Part shown: in pieces, positions 28,601-38,329 of the stretch
Position numbering within the stretch: position 1 is the stretch's first letter
Layout: each line of letters begins with the position of its first letter
Assembly (NCBI GenBank): GCA_043842855.1
Contig: JBBPJF010000001.1
Span: 380,042 to 444,041 of the forward strand
Direction: 5' to 3'
DNA from: QFNR01 sp043842855
GTDB taxonomy: Bacteria; Pseudomonadota; Gammaproteobacteria; Burkholderiales; Neisseriaceae
Length of the DNA: 64,000 nucleotides
The notes under the pieces: model-generated
Seen by the model: only the letters and a program-made list of their open reading frames with translations
Databases searched by the model: none
What the model was told of the DNA's origin: nothing
Made by a program: the position numbers and the translations under genes

Positions 28601-31600
28601 GCAAAGAAATAGAAGTGGAAGGTAGACTACTTGCAGCCATAGCCGAAGTGCTAAGTGCTAAAGGCAAGCTACTCAACGTCAAAGGTATACCAGTTGCTAG
28701 GGAAGAAAGACCCAAACCTAGTGAAGTTAAACCAGCAGAAAAAGAGGCCAAGCCAGTCAGACTAGGATTCAAAAGAGAAAGAGACGTTAAGCTGCTGGCA
28801 AGAGACGAATTCAAAGGCAGAGAGGAAGTCAAAGAAGCAGGAACTAGAACGCTACTTAGCAAAGTACTACCTAACCCCAGACTAGGTAAAGCACTACTCA
28901 AAAGAGGCAGTGAAATAGTAGACAGAGTTAATGCAGACAACAAAGAAGGCACAGCCCCACTAAGACCACTTAGAGAAGCACTCGGTACCAAAGAACTTGC
29001 TAGGGGCAGAAGAACACTCGGCAAACTGCTGGTCAGCGCACCTAAACTCAAATTAACCAAGCCAGAAGCAGCCACTGGCAAACTACTCAAGGCCGAAGCA
29101 GCAGGCAACGACGCCAGTGAAATCAACGACATCAGAGGTATAGCCAGTAATGATGGCGGTAAAGATAACACCGGAGAAATCGAAGCGGATACCAGGAGGC
29201 TGGCATTTATCAGCTTGCTACTAGAGTGTATATCCGTCAGTATTGCAAAACTAGTAAACGGTGCGGCTAGAGAGGCCGCAACACTAACAGAAGCACCCGC
29301 AAAAGCCGAGGGCACACTAGGCACACTTAACGAACTGGAAGGTAAACTGAATGAAGCTAGACTTAAATTGGTTGCCGCTGAAAGTGAAGCAAGTCCAGCA
29401 GAAGCAAGACTAGAAACAAGTTCACCATCCAGTGAAATTAGAGAGGAGAAAATGGGAGCATCAGACACAGATGAGACCAATCCACTCAGCCCAGGCAATG
29501 CAGAACTCAAACCAATAGAAACTACTGGCGCTAGGGAAGCTAAAAGCGAAGAAGGCCATGAGCTTAGGAGGCTAACCGCAATAGCTGAAGCGGTAAAGGG
29601 TAGTATGCTGCTTGTTCCTAACGCCAAGCTAAGGCCAGGCAGACTGCCTAAGCTGGCACTAGCAAGTAAGCTTAAGCTTGCAAGCGTTGAAAAAGTGGCC
29701 CCTGAAGATAAGCTCAATAGCGTAGAAGGTAGTTCTATGCTGGCAAGAGAAGAAGTTAGTCCTGCTAGACTAGTCCCGAGAGTTAATGAAGAAAGCGCCA
29801 ATGGCACAGCTGAGCTAGCTGGTACTACAGATAAACTATCCAAGAGCGGTAGGCCGATGACCGCACTCCAAGTTAGTGCAAGGGGTAGCAAGCTACTTGA
29901 AACTAAGCTAGGAGAAAGTGTAGAAGAAACCGCTAAAGCAGAATTCAAAGAACCCAAGCCCAAACTAATCATCGCAGGACCAGAAGCTAAACTTGCAGCA
30001 GGTAGAGAACCAAGTGGTGCCAGAGAAGGTGCTAGTAAGCTAGAAGGTATACTCAAACTAGAATTAATAGGGGCAGATAATAACTGACTAAAAGAAGTTA
30101 AAGCCAGAACTGCATGCATTGAAGCACTAGAAGAGGCTGAACTAGCCAAAGGTGCACTACTAGAAATCAATGGCAATTGTGAAGAAGAAGAAGAGAGCGG
30201 TGCCAAAGATAAAGATGGTAGCGCTGATAGTGAGCTGCTAGGCAACAATAACGCTGAAGAAGATTGTAATGAAGCCAAGCTTGCACTCAACGGAGCAAGT
30301 ACAGAAGCACTGCTACTCAACGGTAAAGAAGAAAGCGGTACTGATGAACTTGAAGACAACGCTAGTGAAGAATTAATCGGTCCACTAGAAGAGGCTGAAC
30401 TAGCCAAAGGTGCACTACTAGAAATCAATGGCAATTGCGAAGAAGAAGAGAGTGGTGCCAAAGATAAAGATGGTAGCGCTGATAGTGAGCTGCTAGGCAA
30501 CAATAACGCTGAAGAAGATTGTAATGAAGCCAAGCTTGCACTCAACGGAGCAAGTACAGAAGCACTGCTACTCAACGGTANNNNNNNNNNNNNNNNNNNN
30601 NNNNNNNNNNNNNNNNNNNNNNNNNNNNNNNNNNNNNNNNNNNNNNNNNNNNNNNNNNNNNNNNNNNNNNNNNNNNNNNNGCAATTGCGAAGAAGAAGAG
30701 AGTGGTGCCAAAGATAAAGATGGTAGCGCTGATAGTGAGCTGCTAGGCAACAATAACGCTGAAGAAGATTGTAATGAAGCCAAGCTTGCACTCAACGGAG
30801 CAAGTACGGAAGCACTGCTACTCAACGGTAAAGAAGAAAGAGAGGTAAGCGAACTAGACAACGCCGTAGGAATCGAACTAGAAGACAAACTCAATGAGGA
30901 ACTAAGAGGCAATGAAGCCGAACTTTGGGCCGGCAAACTAGAAAGAGCAGAAGATGAAGAAACCAAAGAAGAAATGCTAGAGCTAACAGCGCTGGAGGTT
31001 GTCAAAGGCAAGGAAGACAAAGAAGGCAAGGCTGAAGCTGAAAGACTACTCTCTGACGCTAGGCTGGAAGAAAGTGGTAACTCGGAAGAGGAGGATAAGC
31101 TTGCGCCCAAAGCATTAGATGAAGCAAGGCTTGAGGAAGAAACCGCTGGCAAAGTAAGCAAAGACGGAACGAGTGAAGAGGGTAAAGAAGAACTACTTAA
31201 TACAGACAAACTACCAGCCGAACTCAACAAGGGGACCCCACTTAGAGCACTAGGAAGCGCGCTCAATGATGATGAAAGACTAGAAGAAGTCAATAAACTA
31301 GAAGGTAAAGAGGAGGATACTGGAACAAGGGAGGACAGACTACCTAAAGAAGAGGAACTCAGAGGAAGACTAGATAGACTGCTAGGAATGGAGGAGAGGG
31401 AGCTAGAGATACCCGTAGAAGAAGCCAGAGGGATAGAAGAAGCGGAAAGTCCCAAAGAACTGGAGCCCAGGCTAGATAAAGGTACAGAAGAGGAAGCCAA
31501 AGAAGAAGTCAATGAGGCACTTAAACTTCCAGGAACAGCTGATGAAGAAGCTGACGAGGCTGATGGAAGCGCAACAGAGGAACTAGGCGGTAAGGAAGCT

Positions 31601-34600
31601 GAGGGACCGGAGGAGATAGAAGGAGCCGACAAAGAAGAGCTAGAAAGCAATAGCGAACTAGAACTCGAGCTCAAGGGAAGGGTTAAAGAAGAACTGCTAG
31701 ATTGACTAGAAAGCGAAGTCAACCCAGACAGCGAAGAAGGTAAGGATGACAGCAAAGAAGACGAAGATGAACTCGCTAGAGGTAAGGAGCTAATTGCGGA
31801 GCTACTACTAGGAAGTGAAAGCAAGCCTGAAGAACTCAGAGGTACACTTGAGCTGGAAGAAAGAGCAGAACTACTACTCAGTGAGCTATCTAAAAGGCTA
31901 GAAGGCACAGCAGAAGAGAGTAAAGGCAAGCTACTAACCAAGCTGGAAGAGCCCAAAGCACTCGATACTAGATCTAAAGAAGGTAATATACCACTAGATG
32001 AAGCAGAGAGAGAACTAGGTAAAACAGAAGAACCAGAAGAAGAGGCCAATGGAGCACTTATCGCTGCAGAAGAGGAAGAAGGTAAGGAAGAAAGCGTAGA
32101 AAGCCCAACCAAACTACTACTAGAAAGCGAAGGAACACTGGACGAAAGTGGTAAAGCACTAACTAGAGAATTTAGACTAGAAAGTGAACTTGACAGGGGA
32201 GATGCAGAAGATAATAAAGGCAATAGTGAGGAAGGTAAACTACTCGAAGATGCCAGAGACTCTGATGGCAGAGCAGAAGACAGGGAGAGTGACTGCAATG
32301 GTAACGAAGAAAGGGTACCTGATGAGCTTATGCTTGGCAAAGAAGACAAGCTCAAGGGTAACAACGAGTTAGAAAGTGCACTAGAAGAACTCAACAAACT
32401 TCCAGGTACAGAAGACGCTCCCAATGAAGAACTGGGTAAAGAAGATGGAAGTACGCTAGAAGGTAAGGAACTAGATAGTGAACTTAATGGTAACGAGCTC
32501 AATGGCAGTGAAGTGCTGCTCAATGAGGAAAGGTTCAAACTCAACCCAGAACTTGGTAGTGAACTCAAAGAAGCAGGTAAAGAACTGGATAAAGGTAATA
32601 ACGAATTAGAAAGCGCACTAGAAGAACTCAACAAACTTCCAGGTACAGAAGACGCTCCCAATGAAGAACTGGGTAAAGAAGATGGAAGTACGCTAGAAGG
32701 TAAGGAACTAGATAGTGAACTCAATGGTAACGAGCTCAATGGCAGTGAAGTGCTGCTCAATGAGGAAAGGTTCAAACTCAACCCAGAACTTGGTAGTGAA
32801 CTCAAAGAAGCAGGTAAAGAACTGGATAAAGGTAATAACGAGTTAGAAAGTGCACTAGAAGAACTCAACAAACTTCCAGGTACAGAAGACGCTCCCAATG
32901 AAGAACTGGGTAAAGAAGATGGAAGTACGCTAGAAGGTAAGGAACTAGATAGTGAACTNNNNNNNNNNNNNNNNNNNNNNNNNNNNNNNNNNNNNNNNNN
33001 NNNNNNNNNNNNNNNNNNNNNNNNNNNNNNNNNNNNNNNNNNNNNNNNNNNNNNNNNNGTAATAACGAGTTAGAAAGTGCACTAGAAGAACTCAACAAAC
33101 TTCCAGGTACAGAAGACGCTCCCAATGAAGAACTGGGTAAAGAAGATGGAAGTACGCTAGAAGGTAAGGAACTAGATAGTGAACTCAATGGTAACGAGCT
33201 CAATGGCAGTGAAGTGCTGCTCAATGAGGAAAGGTTCAAACTCAACCCAGAACTTGGTAGTGAACTCAAAGAAGCAGGTAAAGAACTGGATAAAGGTAAT
33301 AACGAGTTAGAAAGTGCACTAGAAGAACTCAACAAACTTCCAGGTACAGAAGACGCTCCCAATGAAGAACTGGGTAAAGAAGATGGAAGTACGCTAGAAG
33401 GTAAGGAACTAGATAGTGAACTTAATGGTAACGAGCTCAATGGCAGTGAAGTGCTGCTCAATGAGGAAAGGTTCAAACTCAACCCAGAACTTGGTAGTGA
33501 ACTCAAAGAAGCAGGTAAAGAACTGGATAAAGGTAATAACGAATTAGAAAGTGCACTAGAAGAACTCAACAAACTTCCAGGTACAGAAGACGCTCCCAAT
33601 GAAGAACTGGGTAAAGAAGATGGAAGTACGCTAGAAGGTAAGGAACTAGATAGTGAACTTAATGGTAACGAGCTCAATGGCAGTGAAGTGCTGCTCAATG
33701 AGGAAAGGTTCAAACTCAACCCAGAACTTGGTAGTGAACTCAAAGAAGCAGGTAAAGAACTGGATAAAGGTAATAACGAATTAGAAAGTGCACTAGAAGA
33801 ACTCAACAAACTTCCAGGTACAGAAGACGCTCCCAATGAAGAACTGGGTAAAGAAGATGGAAGTACGCTAGAAGGTAAGGAACTAGATAGTGAACTTAAT
33901 GGTAACGAGCTCAATGGCAGTGAAGTGCTGCTCAATGAGGAAAGGTTCAAACTCAACCCAGAACTTGGTAGTGAACTCAAAGGTCCAGATAATGAACCAG
34001 ACAAAGGCGCTAAGCTATTCAATGAAGGTAAAGAGCTCAATGGAGCACTTGAAGGTAGACTAGAAAGCGTAGGTAAACTCGATAATGGGACGGGGATGGA
34101 AGAGCTTAGTGCCAGAGAACTTTCAATTGGTGCGGAAGAAAGAAGTGAAAGTAGAGGAAAAGAGGAAACTGGCGAAGAGCTCAACAAGGCAGCCCCACTG
34201 GATATAAGTGGTAAGCCAACTAAAGAAACTAAACTCACCGAGAGCGGCAAGGAAGAACTTGGGATCAACAAACTAGATGAAGAGGCTAAGGCTAAATTCA
34301 GCGGCAACGCACTCAGCGCCGGTAAGCTGAGGGAAGGTATTAGAGAGGGAAAAGAAGAAAGTAAAGGTAAACTACTGGGCACAACGAGAGGCAAGCTAGG
34401 CAAACTTAAAGGGAAACTCAGAGGGAAAGAAAATATACTTGGTAATGACAGACTTGAAAGCAAAGGCCCAGCAACTGGAAGTAGACTCAAGCCTAGGGGT
34501 ACGCTAGTCGTCAACAAGGACAACGTCAGCGGTAATGCAGACAGAGACAGTAATCCATCTGGTCTGACTGCACCAAGATAGGCCTCCACCCCTCCTTGAT

Positions 34601-34952
34601 ATCCCTCGGGCTTAACCATTTCTTCCAGCTTAGGTAGTTCTCCCAGCTCATCATTTTCATGATCAAAAAAGCCCGCCGCAAGCAAGCCAGCTTGTAAAAT
34701 ACCGGCTCCAATACCTCCTATTTGTTGACAGCAACCCTCCCCGGATTCTTGTACAGATGGTTCTGCTACCTGCTGCGGCTGTTCTTCCACCTCGGGTACT
34801 TCTTCAGCCTGTGGCTGTACAGGAGCTATAACGGGTTCAGGCTCATGTGACATGGCAACTTTCAATCCAGATACGGAAGGTTGCGCTGAAGTCATGGTAG
34901 CTATGCAGGATAGAATTAGGGAACTTAAATATCTCTTATTAAAATCTCTCAC
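25698..34952 (-). CDS. Giant Ser/Leu-rich repeat autotransporter with GDSL esterase passenger (contains two assembly gaps)
   Basis: One gene, interrupted only by two 100-N gaps. The start is GTG at 34952, with AGGGAG 8 bases upstream. The signal peptide is about residues 1-23 (RYLSSLILSCIATMTSAQ), then an acidic Pro/Glu-rich stretch with a Cys-Cys pair and a short Gly/Ala-rich hydrophobic segment. More than 2,200 residues of Ser/Leu/Pro/Ala repeats follow (about 34.5 to 27.9 kb). Next is an SGNH/GDSL hydrolase with block I VTFGDSLSDTG near 27,720, block III WGGGND, and the catalytic Asp-His pair in TDWHHPS near 26,720. The last 310 or so residues form an autotransporter barrel ending VGYRYEF. 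EstA-type esterase autotransporters lack the repeat region. Inference: secreted by type V, the repeats hold the esterase far from the surface. A frame change at each gap is explained by gap lengths (see findings). Confidence 0.9.
27991..28437 (-). repeat. 108-bp tandem array (36-residue unit, about 4 copies)
   Basis: The same 9-mer gaagctaga recurs at 28042, 28150, 28258 and 28366, exactly 108 bases apart, with nearly identical sequence between. Each unit encodes 36 residues with the core LPLLSSLAPLSSS and IPLSSSAAPL. The copies differ by a few substitutions, so this array is slightly older than the 237-bp array. It lies next to the esterase domain. Confidence 0.92.
30130..30840 (-). repeat. 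255/258-bp tandem array (85-86-residue unit, about 3 copies, gap inside)
   Basis: gaagaggctgaactagcc occurs at 30130 and 30388 (258 apart; the first copy has one extra GAA triplet). The segment starting gcaattgcg at 30431 recurs at 30681 just after the gap. If the missing DNA is 105 bases, the spacing becomes 255, the copy-2 unit length. The encoded unit includes SASVLAPLSASLASLQSSS. Confidence 0.88.
30581..30680. other. Assembly gap (100 N) inside the 255-bp array
   Basis: Exactly 100 N, the usual placeholder for a gap of unknown size. From the repeat phase the true missing length should be 105 bases plus a multiple of 255. That number is divisible by 3, which is what is needed to join the reading frames on both sides. 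Confidence 0.97.
32357..33981 (-). repeat. 237-bp tandem array (79-residue unit, at least 7 copies, gap inside)
   Basis: Near-identical units begin (at aacgag/aacgaa) at 32363, 32600, 32837, then 33064, 33301, 33538 and 33775. All spacings are 237 except across the N gap. Each unit encodes 79 residues including GASSVPGSLLSSSS and SGLSLNLSSLSSTSLPLSS. Differences between copies are a handful of synonymous-type changes, so the array is recently amplified or homogenised; the assembler probably collapsed copies here. Confidence 0.95.
32959..33058. other. Assembly gap (100 N) inside the 237-bp array
   Basis: Exactly 100 N. Aligning the flanks to an intact unit (33423-33532 is the stretch missing) predicts 110 bases plus a multiple of 237. 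110 leaves remainder 2 on division by 3, exactly what is needed to connect the upstream and downstream frames of the gene. Confidence 0.97.
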
Positions 34953-35223
34953 TTACTATACTCCCTTCAATTTTTCACGTGAAGTTACTCAGTAAGCCTC
35001 TCTATTCTGCTCATGGGAAACCCAAGCACCAAACACCCCCCAGACATAGATTGGCGATCACTCTCATGCTATCACAGTTCCCTATGAGTTATTCTCCCTC
35101 TTCCACCTCTATGACGGCTTAATAACAAAATTCAGACAATTCGTTGCTTATCTACAACACTGTCGTAAAAACCAATGGCTTCCCCGGTACTGAATTAGAA
35201 GGCTTTCGTACACTGTAATAACT

Positions 35224-36876
35224 CTACATAGACACATAATTTGGCCCGTTTCCTCCCTCAGGGGGTGTCCAAACAATATTTTGGGTGGGATCTTTGATAT
35301 CACAAGCTTTGCAATGTAAGCAATTAGTGCTATTAATTTTCAAATAAGTCAATCCACTCTCTTCAAATATTTGGTATACCCCTGCAGGGCAATAACGTGT
35401 TTCTGGAGAGGCATAAATATCATGATTGACTTTTATGGCTAAAGCTGAATCAATTAATTTCAAGTGACAAGGCTGATCCTCAGTATGATAAACACCTGAA
35501 AAAAATACACTAGAGGCTCTATCAAAGCTAAGTACCCCATCCGGTTTACCGTACTCTATAGGTTTCACCCGTTTTTTGGGCAAGAGCATCTGATAATCCC
35601 ATCCTTGCTGACGTAAAGTCCAAAACCCCCTTCCTTTAAGAAGATAGTCCTCTAAAGCACAATACATCAGGGCAGGTAAAAGTCCCCACTTAAAAGCTGG
35701 ACGATAGTTTCGTACGGCTTTTAATTCCTTATACAACCAACTTGAATCAAATAAGCGTGGATATTTACTAGCCGTGCAACTCGTCCGAAGCTCTATCCCT
35801 GAATGTAAAACTTCCCATATTCCCTCTGCAGCGAGTATTCCTGACTTAATAGCTGCATGCGTGCCCTTCATGCGCGGTACATTCAAAAAACCCGCAGCAT
35901 CTCCTACTAAAACACCCCCTGGAAAACTCAGCTGAGGTAAACTTTGTATGCCCCCTTCTGTTAAAGACCTGGCCCCATAAGCGATTCTACGCCCGCCACT
36001 TAATATTTCTCGAACCATAGGGTGCTGCTTATAGCGCTGAAATTCCTCAAAAGGAGAAAGGTAAGGATTACGATAGTCTAACCCTACCACATACCCTAGG
36101 GAGACCTTGTTATCAGGAAGATGATAGATAAAGGAGCCTCCGTAGGTTTTTCTGTCTAAGGGCCACCCTACCGTATGCAAGACTGAACCTTCTCGGTAAT
36201 GCGCTGAATTGACTTCCCAAATTTCTTTAAGTCCCAGCGCATAAGTCTGGGGCGCTGCGCCTTCATCTAAAGCTAATTTATGCAGGAGCTGTTGAGTTAA
36301 ATTCCCCCGAGAGCCTTCTGCAAAAATAACTTGCTGCGCTAATAAATTGATGCCTTCCTGATAGTTCTTAGTAGCTAAACCTTCAGCATTCACTCCCATC
36401 TCTCCAGTCTTTATGCCCCTAATAGAACCATCTGTGTGATATAAAACTTCTACAGCAGCAAAACCTGGATAAATTTCTACACCTAGCAATTCTGCCTGTT
36501 GAGCTAGCCACTGACAGAGCTGCTCTAAGCTAATAATATAATTGCCTTGGTTATTCAGACTAGGTGGCGTAGGCAAGCGAATGGCATTACGTGCTGTTAA
36601 CCATAATAAACAATCCTCTTTTACCTTACACGTAAGTGGAGCACCGAGTTTCTGCCAATCAGGTAAGAGTTCTGTTAATGCCTTAGGATCCATCACTGCT
36701 CCTGAGATAAGATGGGCGCCCACTCGAGAACCTTTTTCTACTACCACTACACTTACTGCTTTTTTAAACTTTTGCGCTAATTGCTTAAGACGAATAGCGG
36801 CACTCAAGCCTGCTGGTCCTGCCCCCACTATTACTACATCAAAGTGTAATGAATTTTCTGCTGTATACTGGCTCAT
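35224..36876 (-). CDS. Electron transfer flavoprotein-ubiquinone oxidoreductase
   Basis: This 550-residue ETF-QO passes electrons from reduced ETF through FAD and a 4Fe-4S cluster to ubiquinone at the inner membrane. The FAD motif is VVIVGAGPAGLSAAIRL at 14-30; the second FAD region is GGVLVGDAAGFLN. The C-terminal cluster site reads CLHCKACDIKDP with a further Cys in YCPAGVY, giving the four ligands, and the ending PEGGNGPNY is characteristic. The etfA/etfB genes are not in the window. Its partner is probably the flavoprotein encoded just upstream on the same strand (70 bases apart). Confidence 0.95.
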   Translation of the reverse strand: MSQYTAENSLHFDVVIVGAGPAGLSAAIRLKQLAQKFKKAVSVVVVEKGSRVGAHLISGAVMDPKALTELLPDWQKLGAPLTCKVKEDCLLWLTARNAIRLPTPPSLNNQGNYIISLEQLCQWLAQQAELLGVEIYPGFAAVEVLYHTDGSIRGIKTGEMGVNAEGLATKNYQEGINLLAQQVIFAEGSRGNLTQQLLHKLALDEGAAPQTYALGLKEIWEVNSAHYREGSVLHTVGWPLDRKTYGGSFIYHLPDNKVSLGYVVGLDYRNPYLSPFEEFQRYKQHPMVREILSGGRRIAYGARSLTEGGIQSLPQLSFPGGVLVGDAAGFLNVPRMKGTHAAIKSGILAAEGIWEVLHSGIELRTSCTASKYPRLFDSSWLYKELKAVRNYRPAFKWGLLPALMYCALEDYLLKGRGFWTLRQQGWDYQMLLPKKRVKPIEYGKPDGVLSFDRASSVFFSGVYHTEDQPCHLKLIDSALAIKVNHDIYASPETRYCPAGVYQIFEESGLTYLKINSTNCLHCKACDIKDPTQNIVWTPPEGGNGPNYVSM

Positions 36877-36946
36877 TTCTTACTTTCTGCAACTCCCTAC
36901 AATCTGCCGCATACCGAACTAGTTTTAGCGACAAAGAAAATACCTC

Positions 36947-38329
36947 TTAGCCCAACAGCTTCCCCGGGTTCATAATGTGATGGGGATCTAGTCGGGCCTT
37001 GAAATCTTTCATGAGTTTAATTTCTGTTGGCGTTTTGATCCAGCTAAGCCAGGGTACCTTTAGCTGGCCTATTCCATGCTCTGCCGCTATAGTTCCCGAA
37101 GCATTAAGTACTTCCTCATAAACTAATTGGTTTATTTCAGCTTCAAAACGATAAACGCCTGCACTATGATCTCTAGCAAGCGCTACATCATAATGAAGGC
37201 TTCCATCACCAAAATGTCCAAATAAAAGTATTTTTGCATCTGGAAAGCATTGCATAATGTGCTTTTGAGAGTTGGTAATAAAACTATCCAACTTTTCAAT
37301 GGGTACCGCGATATCGTGCTTAAGGGTTACTCCCCAACAAAATTTTTGTGCTGCTGAAATATTTTCTCGGACCGTCCACATTTGTCTTGCTTCTCTTGGA
37401 GAACGTGCCACGATAGCTTCAAAAATTCCTAGACTAACTAGAATTTCGTAAAATTTTTCTATAGGGCTAAAATCAGGATTAGATCCGCTGAGTTCACACA
37501 GCACAATCTCTGGCCCTTCTAATCTAAAGAAAATACCACTAAAGGTCTCTGACCAATTAAATAAAGTTGCTTGAATATATTCAAAGCTAGTCAGCTCCGT
37601 CACGTATTCTTGTCTTAACGCTCTCAACAAGGTTAAGACCTGCACTCTATCCTTGCAAGTCAGCAATACCGTTATCTTTTCTCTCGCTGGAGGGAATACT
37701 TTTAAAGTAGCAGCCGTAATCACCCCTAAAGTTCCCTCACTGCCAATCCAAAGATGTTTACTCTCGAAACCTGTCGTATTTTTGTGTAGACTGGCTAAGT
37801 GACTGATGATTTCACCATTGGGTAAAACCACCTCTAACCCTACCACTAGATCTCTCATCGTACCATAACGCAAAACGTGTATCCCGCCAGCATTACAAGC
37901 AATATTACCCCCAATCTGGCAGCTTGCTTCACTTGCTAGACTCAAAGGAAAGTAAAAACCTTGTGCTGCGACATAATCCTGTAACTTCGAAAGAACCATA
38001 CCAGCTTCAACCGTCACGGTCTGATCTAGTGCACTAAAAGAGCGTACTGAAGCTATACGTTCTAACAGCAAAATGACGCTGTTAGGAACGCTTGGGATAC
38101 TACCCCCACATAAACTTGTGTTACCTCCTTGAGGTGTAACCGCTATTCCTTCTGCGTGTGCTATCCTGAGAACTTCTTGAAGTTTAGAGATATCCCTGGG
38201 CACCAATACACATCCACAATCACTGGTATAACGCCCTCGCCAATCAACTGTATGAGCCTTAATACGCGCCTCATCTGAAATAATCTCATCTTCAGTTAAA
38301 ACCTTCCGAAATAGTGAGGCTATTTGCAT
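36947..38329 (-). CDS. FAD-linked D-2-hydroxyacid dehydrogenase (D-2-hydroxyglutarate/D-lactate/glycolate oxidase GlcD type)
   Basis: The 460-residue protein has a PCMH-type FAD-binding domain (PQGGNTSLCGGS near 75, QIGGNIACNAGG near 140, GSEGTLGVITAATLKVFP) and the C-terminal oxidase domain with the metal/substrate signature HFGDGSLHYDV and the final EHGIGQLK and DPHHIMNPGKLL. In this family, D-2-hydroxyglutarate dehydrogenases donate electrons to ETF; placement immediately upstream of ETF-QO supports that over a glycolate oxidase, since glcE/glcF are absent. Exact substrate not determined. No signal peptide. Confidence 0.85.
   Translation of the reverse strand: MQIASLFRKVLTEDEIISDEARIKAHTVDWRGRYTSDCGCVLVPRDISKLQEVLRIAHAEGIAVTPQGGNTSLCGGSIPSVPNSVILLLERIASVRSFSALDQTVTVEAGMVLSKLQDYVAAQGFYFPLSLASEASCQIGGNIACNAGGIHVLRYGTMRDLVVGLEVVLPNGEIISHLASLHKNTTGFESKHLWIGSEGTLGVITAATLKVFPPAREKITVLLTCKDRVQVLTLLRALRQEYVTELTSFEYIQATLFNWSETFSGIFFRLEGPEIVLCELSGSNPDFSPIEKFYEILVSLGIFEAIVARSPREARQMWTVRENISAAQKFCWGVTLKHDIAVPIEKLDSFITNSQKHIMQCFPDAKILLFGHFGDGSLHYDVALARDHSAGVYRFEAEINQLVYEEVLNASGTIAAEHGIGQLKVPWLSWIKTPTEIKLMKDFKARLDPHHIMNPGKLLG

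Noticed and set aside
27991..33981. CRISPR array
   Set aside because: The repeats are long, contiguous, without unique spacers and in frame within a coding sequence.
28615..34581. Four long open frames on the plus strand (up to 490 codons) opposite the autotransporter repeats, encoding Glu/Lys/Leu-rich sequence
   Set aside because: All lie in the same register, one base off the sense codons. In that register an antisense stop needs a sense codon starting TA or CA (Tyr, His or Gln) after a suitable base. The Ser/Leu/Pro/Ala repeats almost lack these, so the frames are open by composition. They have no shared start signal, and the minus-strand reading has the signal peptide, esterase and barrel.
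25698..34952. Three separate genes instead of one, because the frame changes at the gaps
   Set aside because: Each change falls exactly at a 100-N placeholder, and repeat-based gap lengths restore a single frame.
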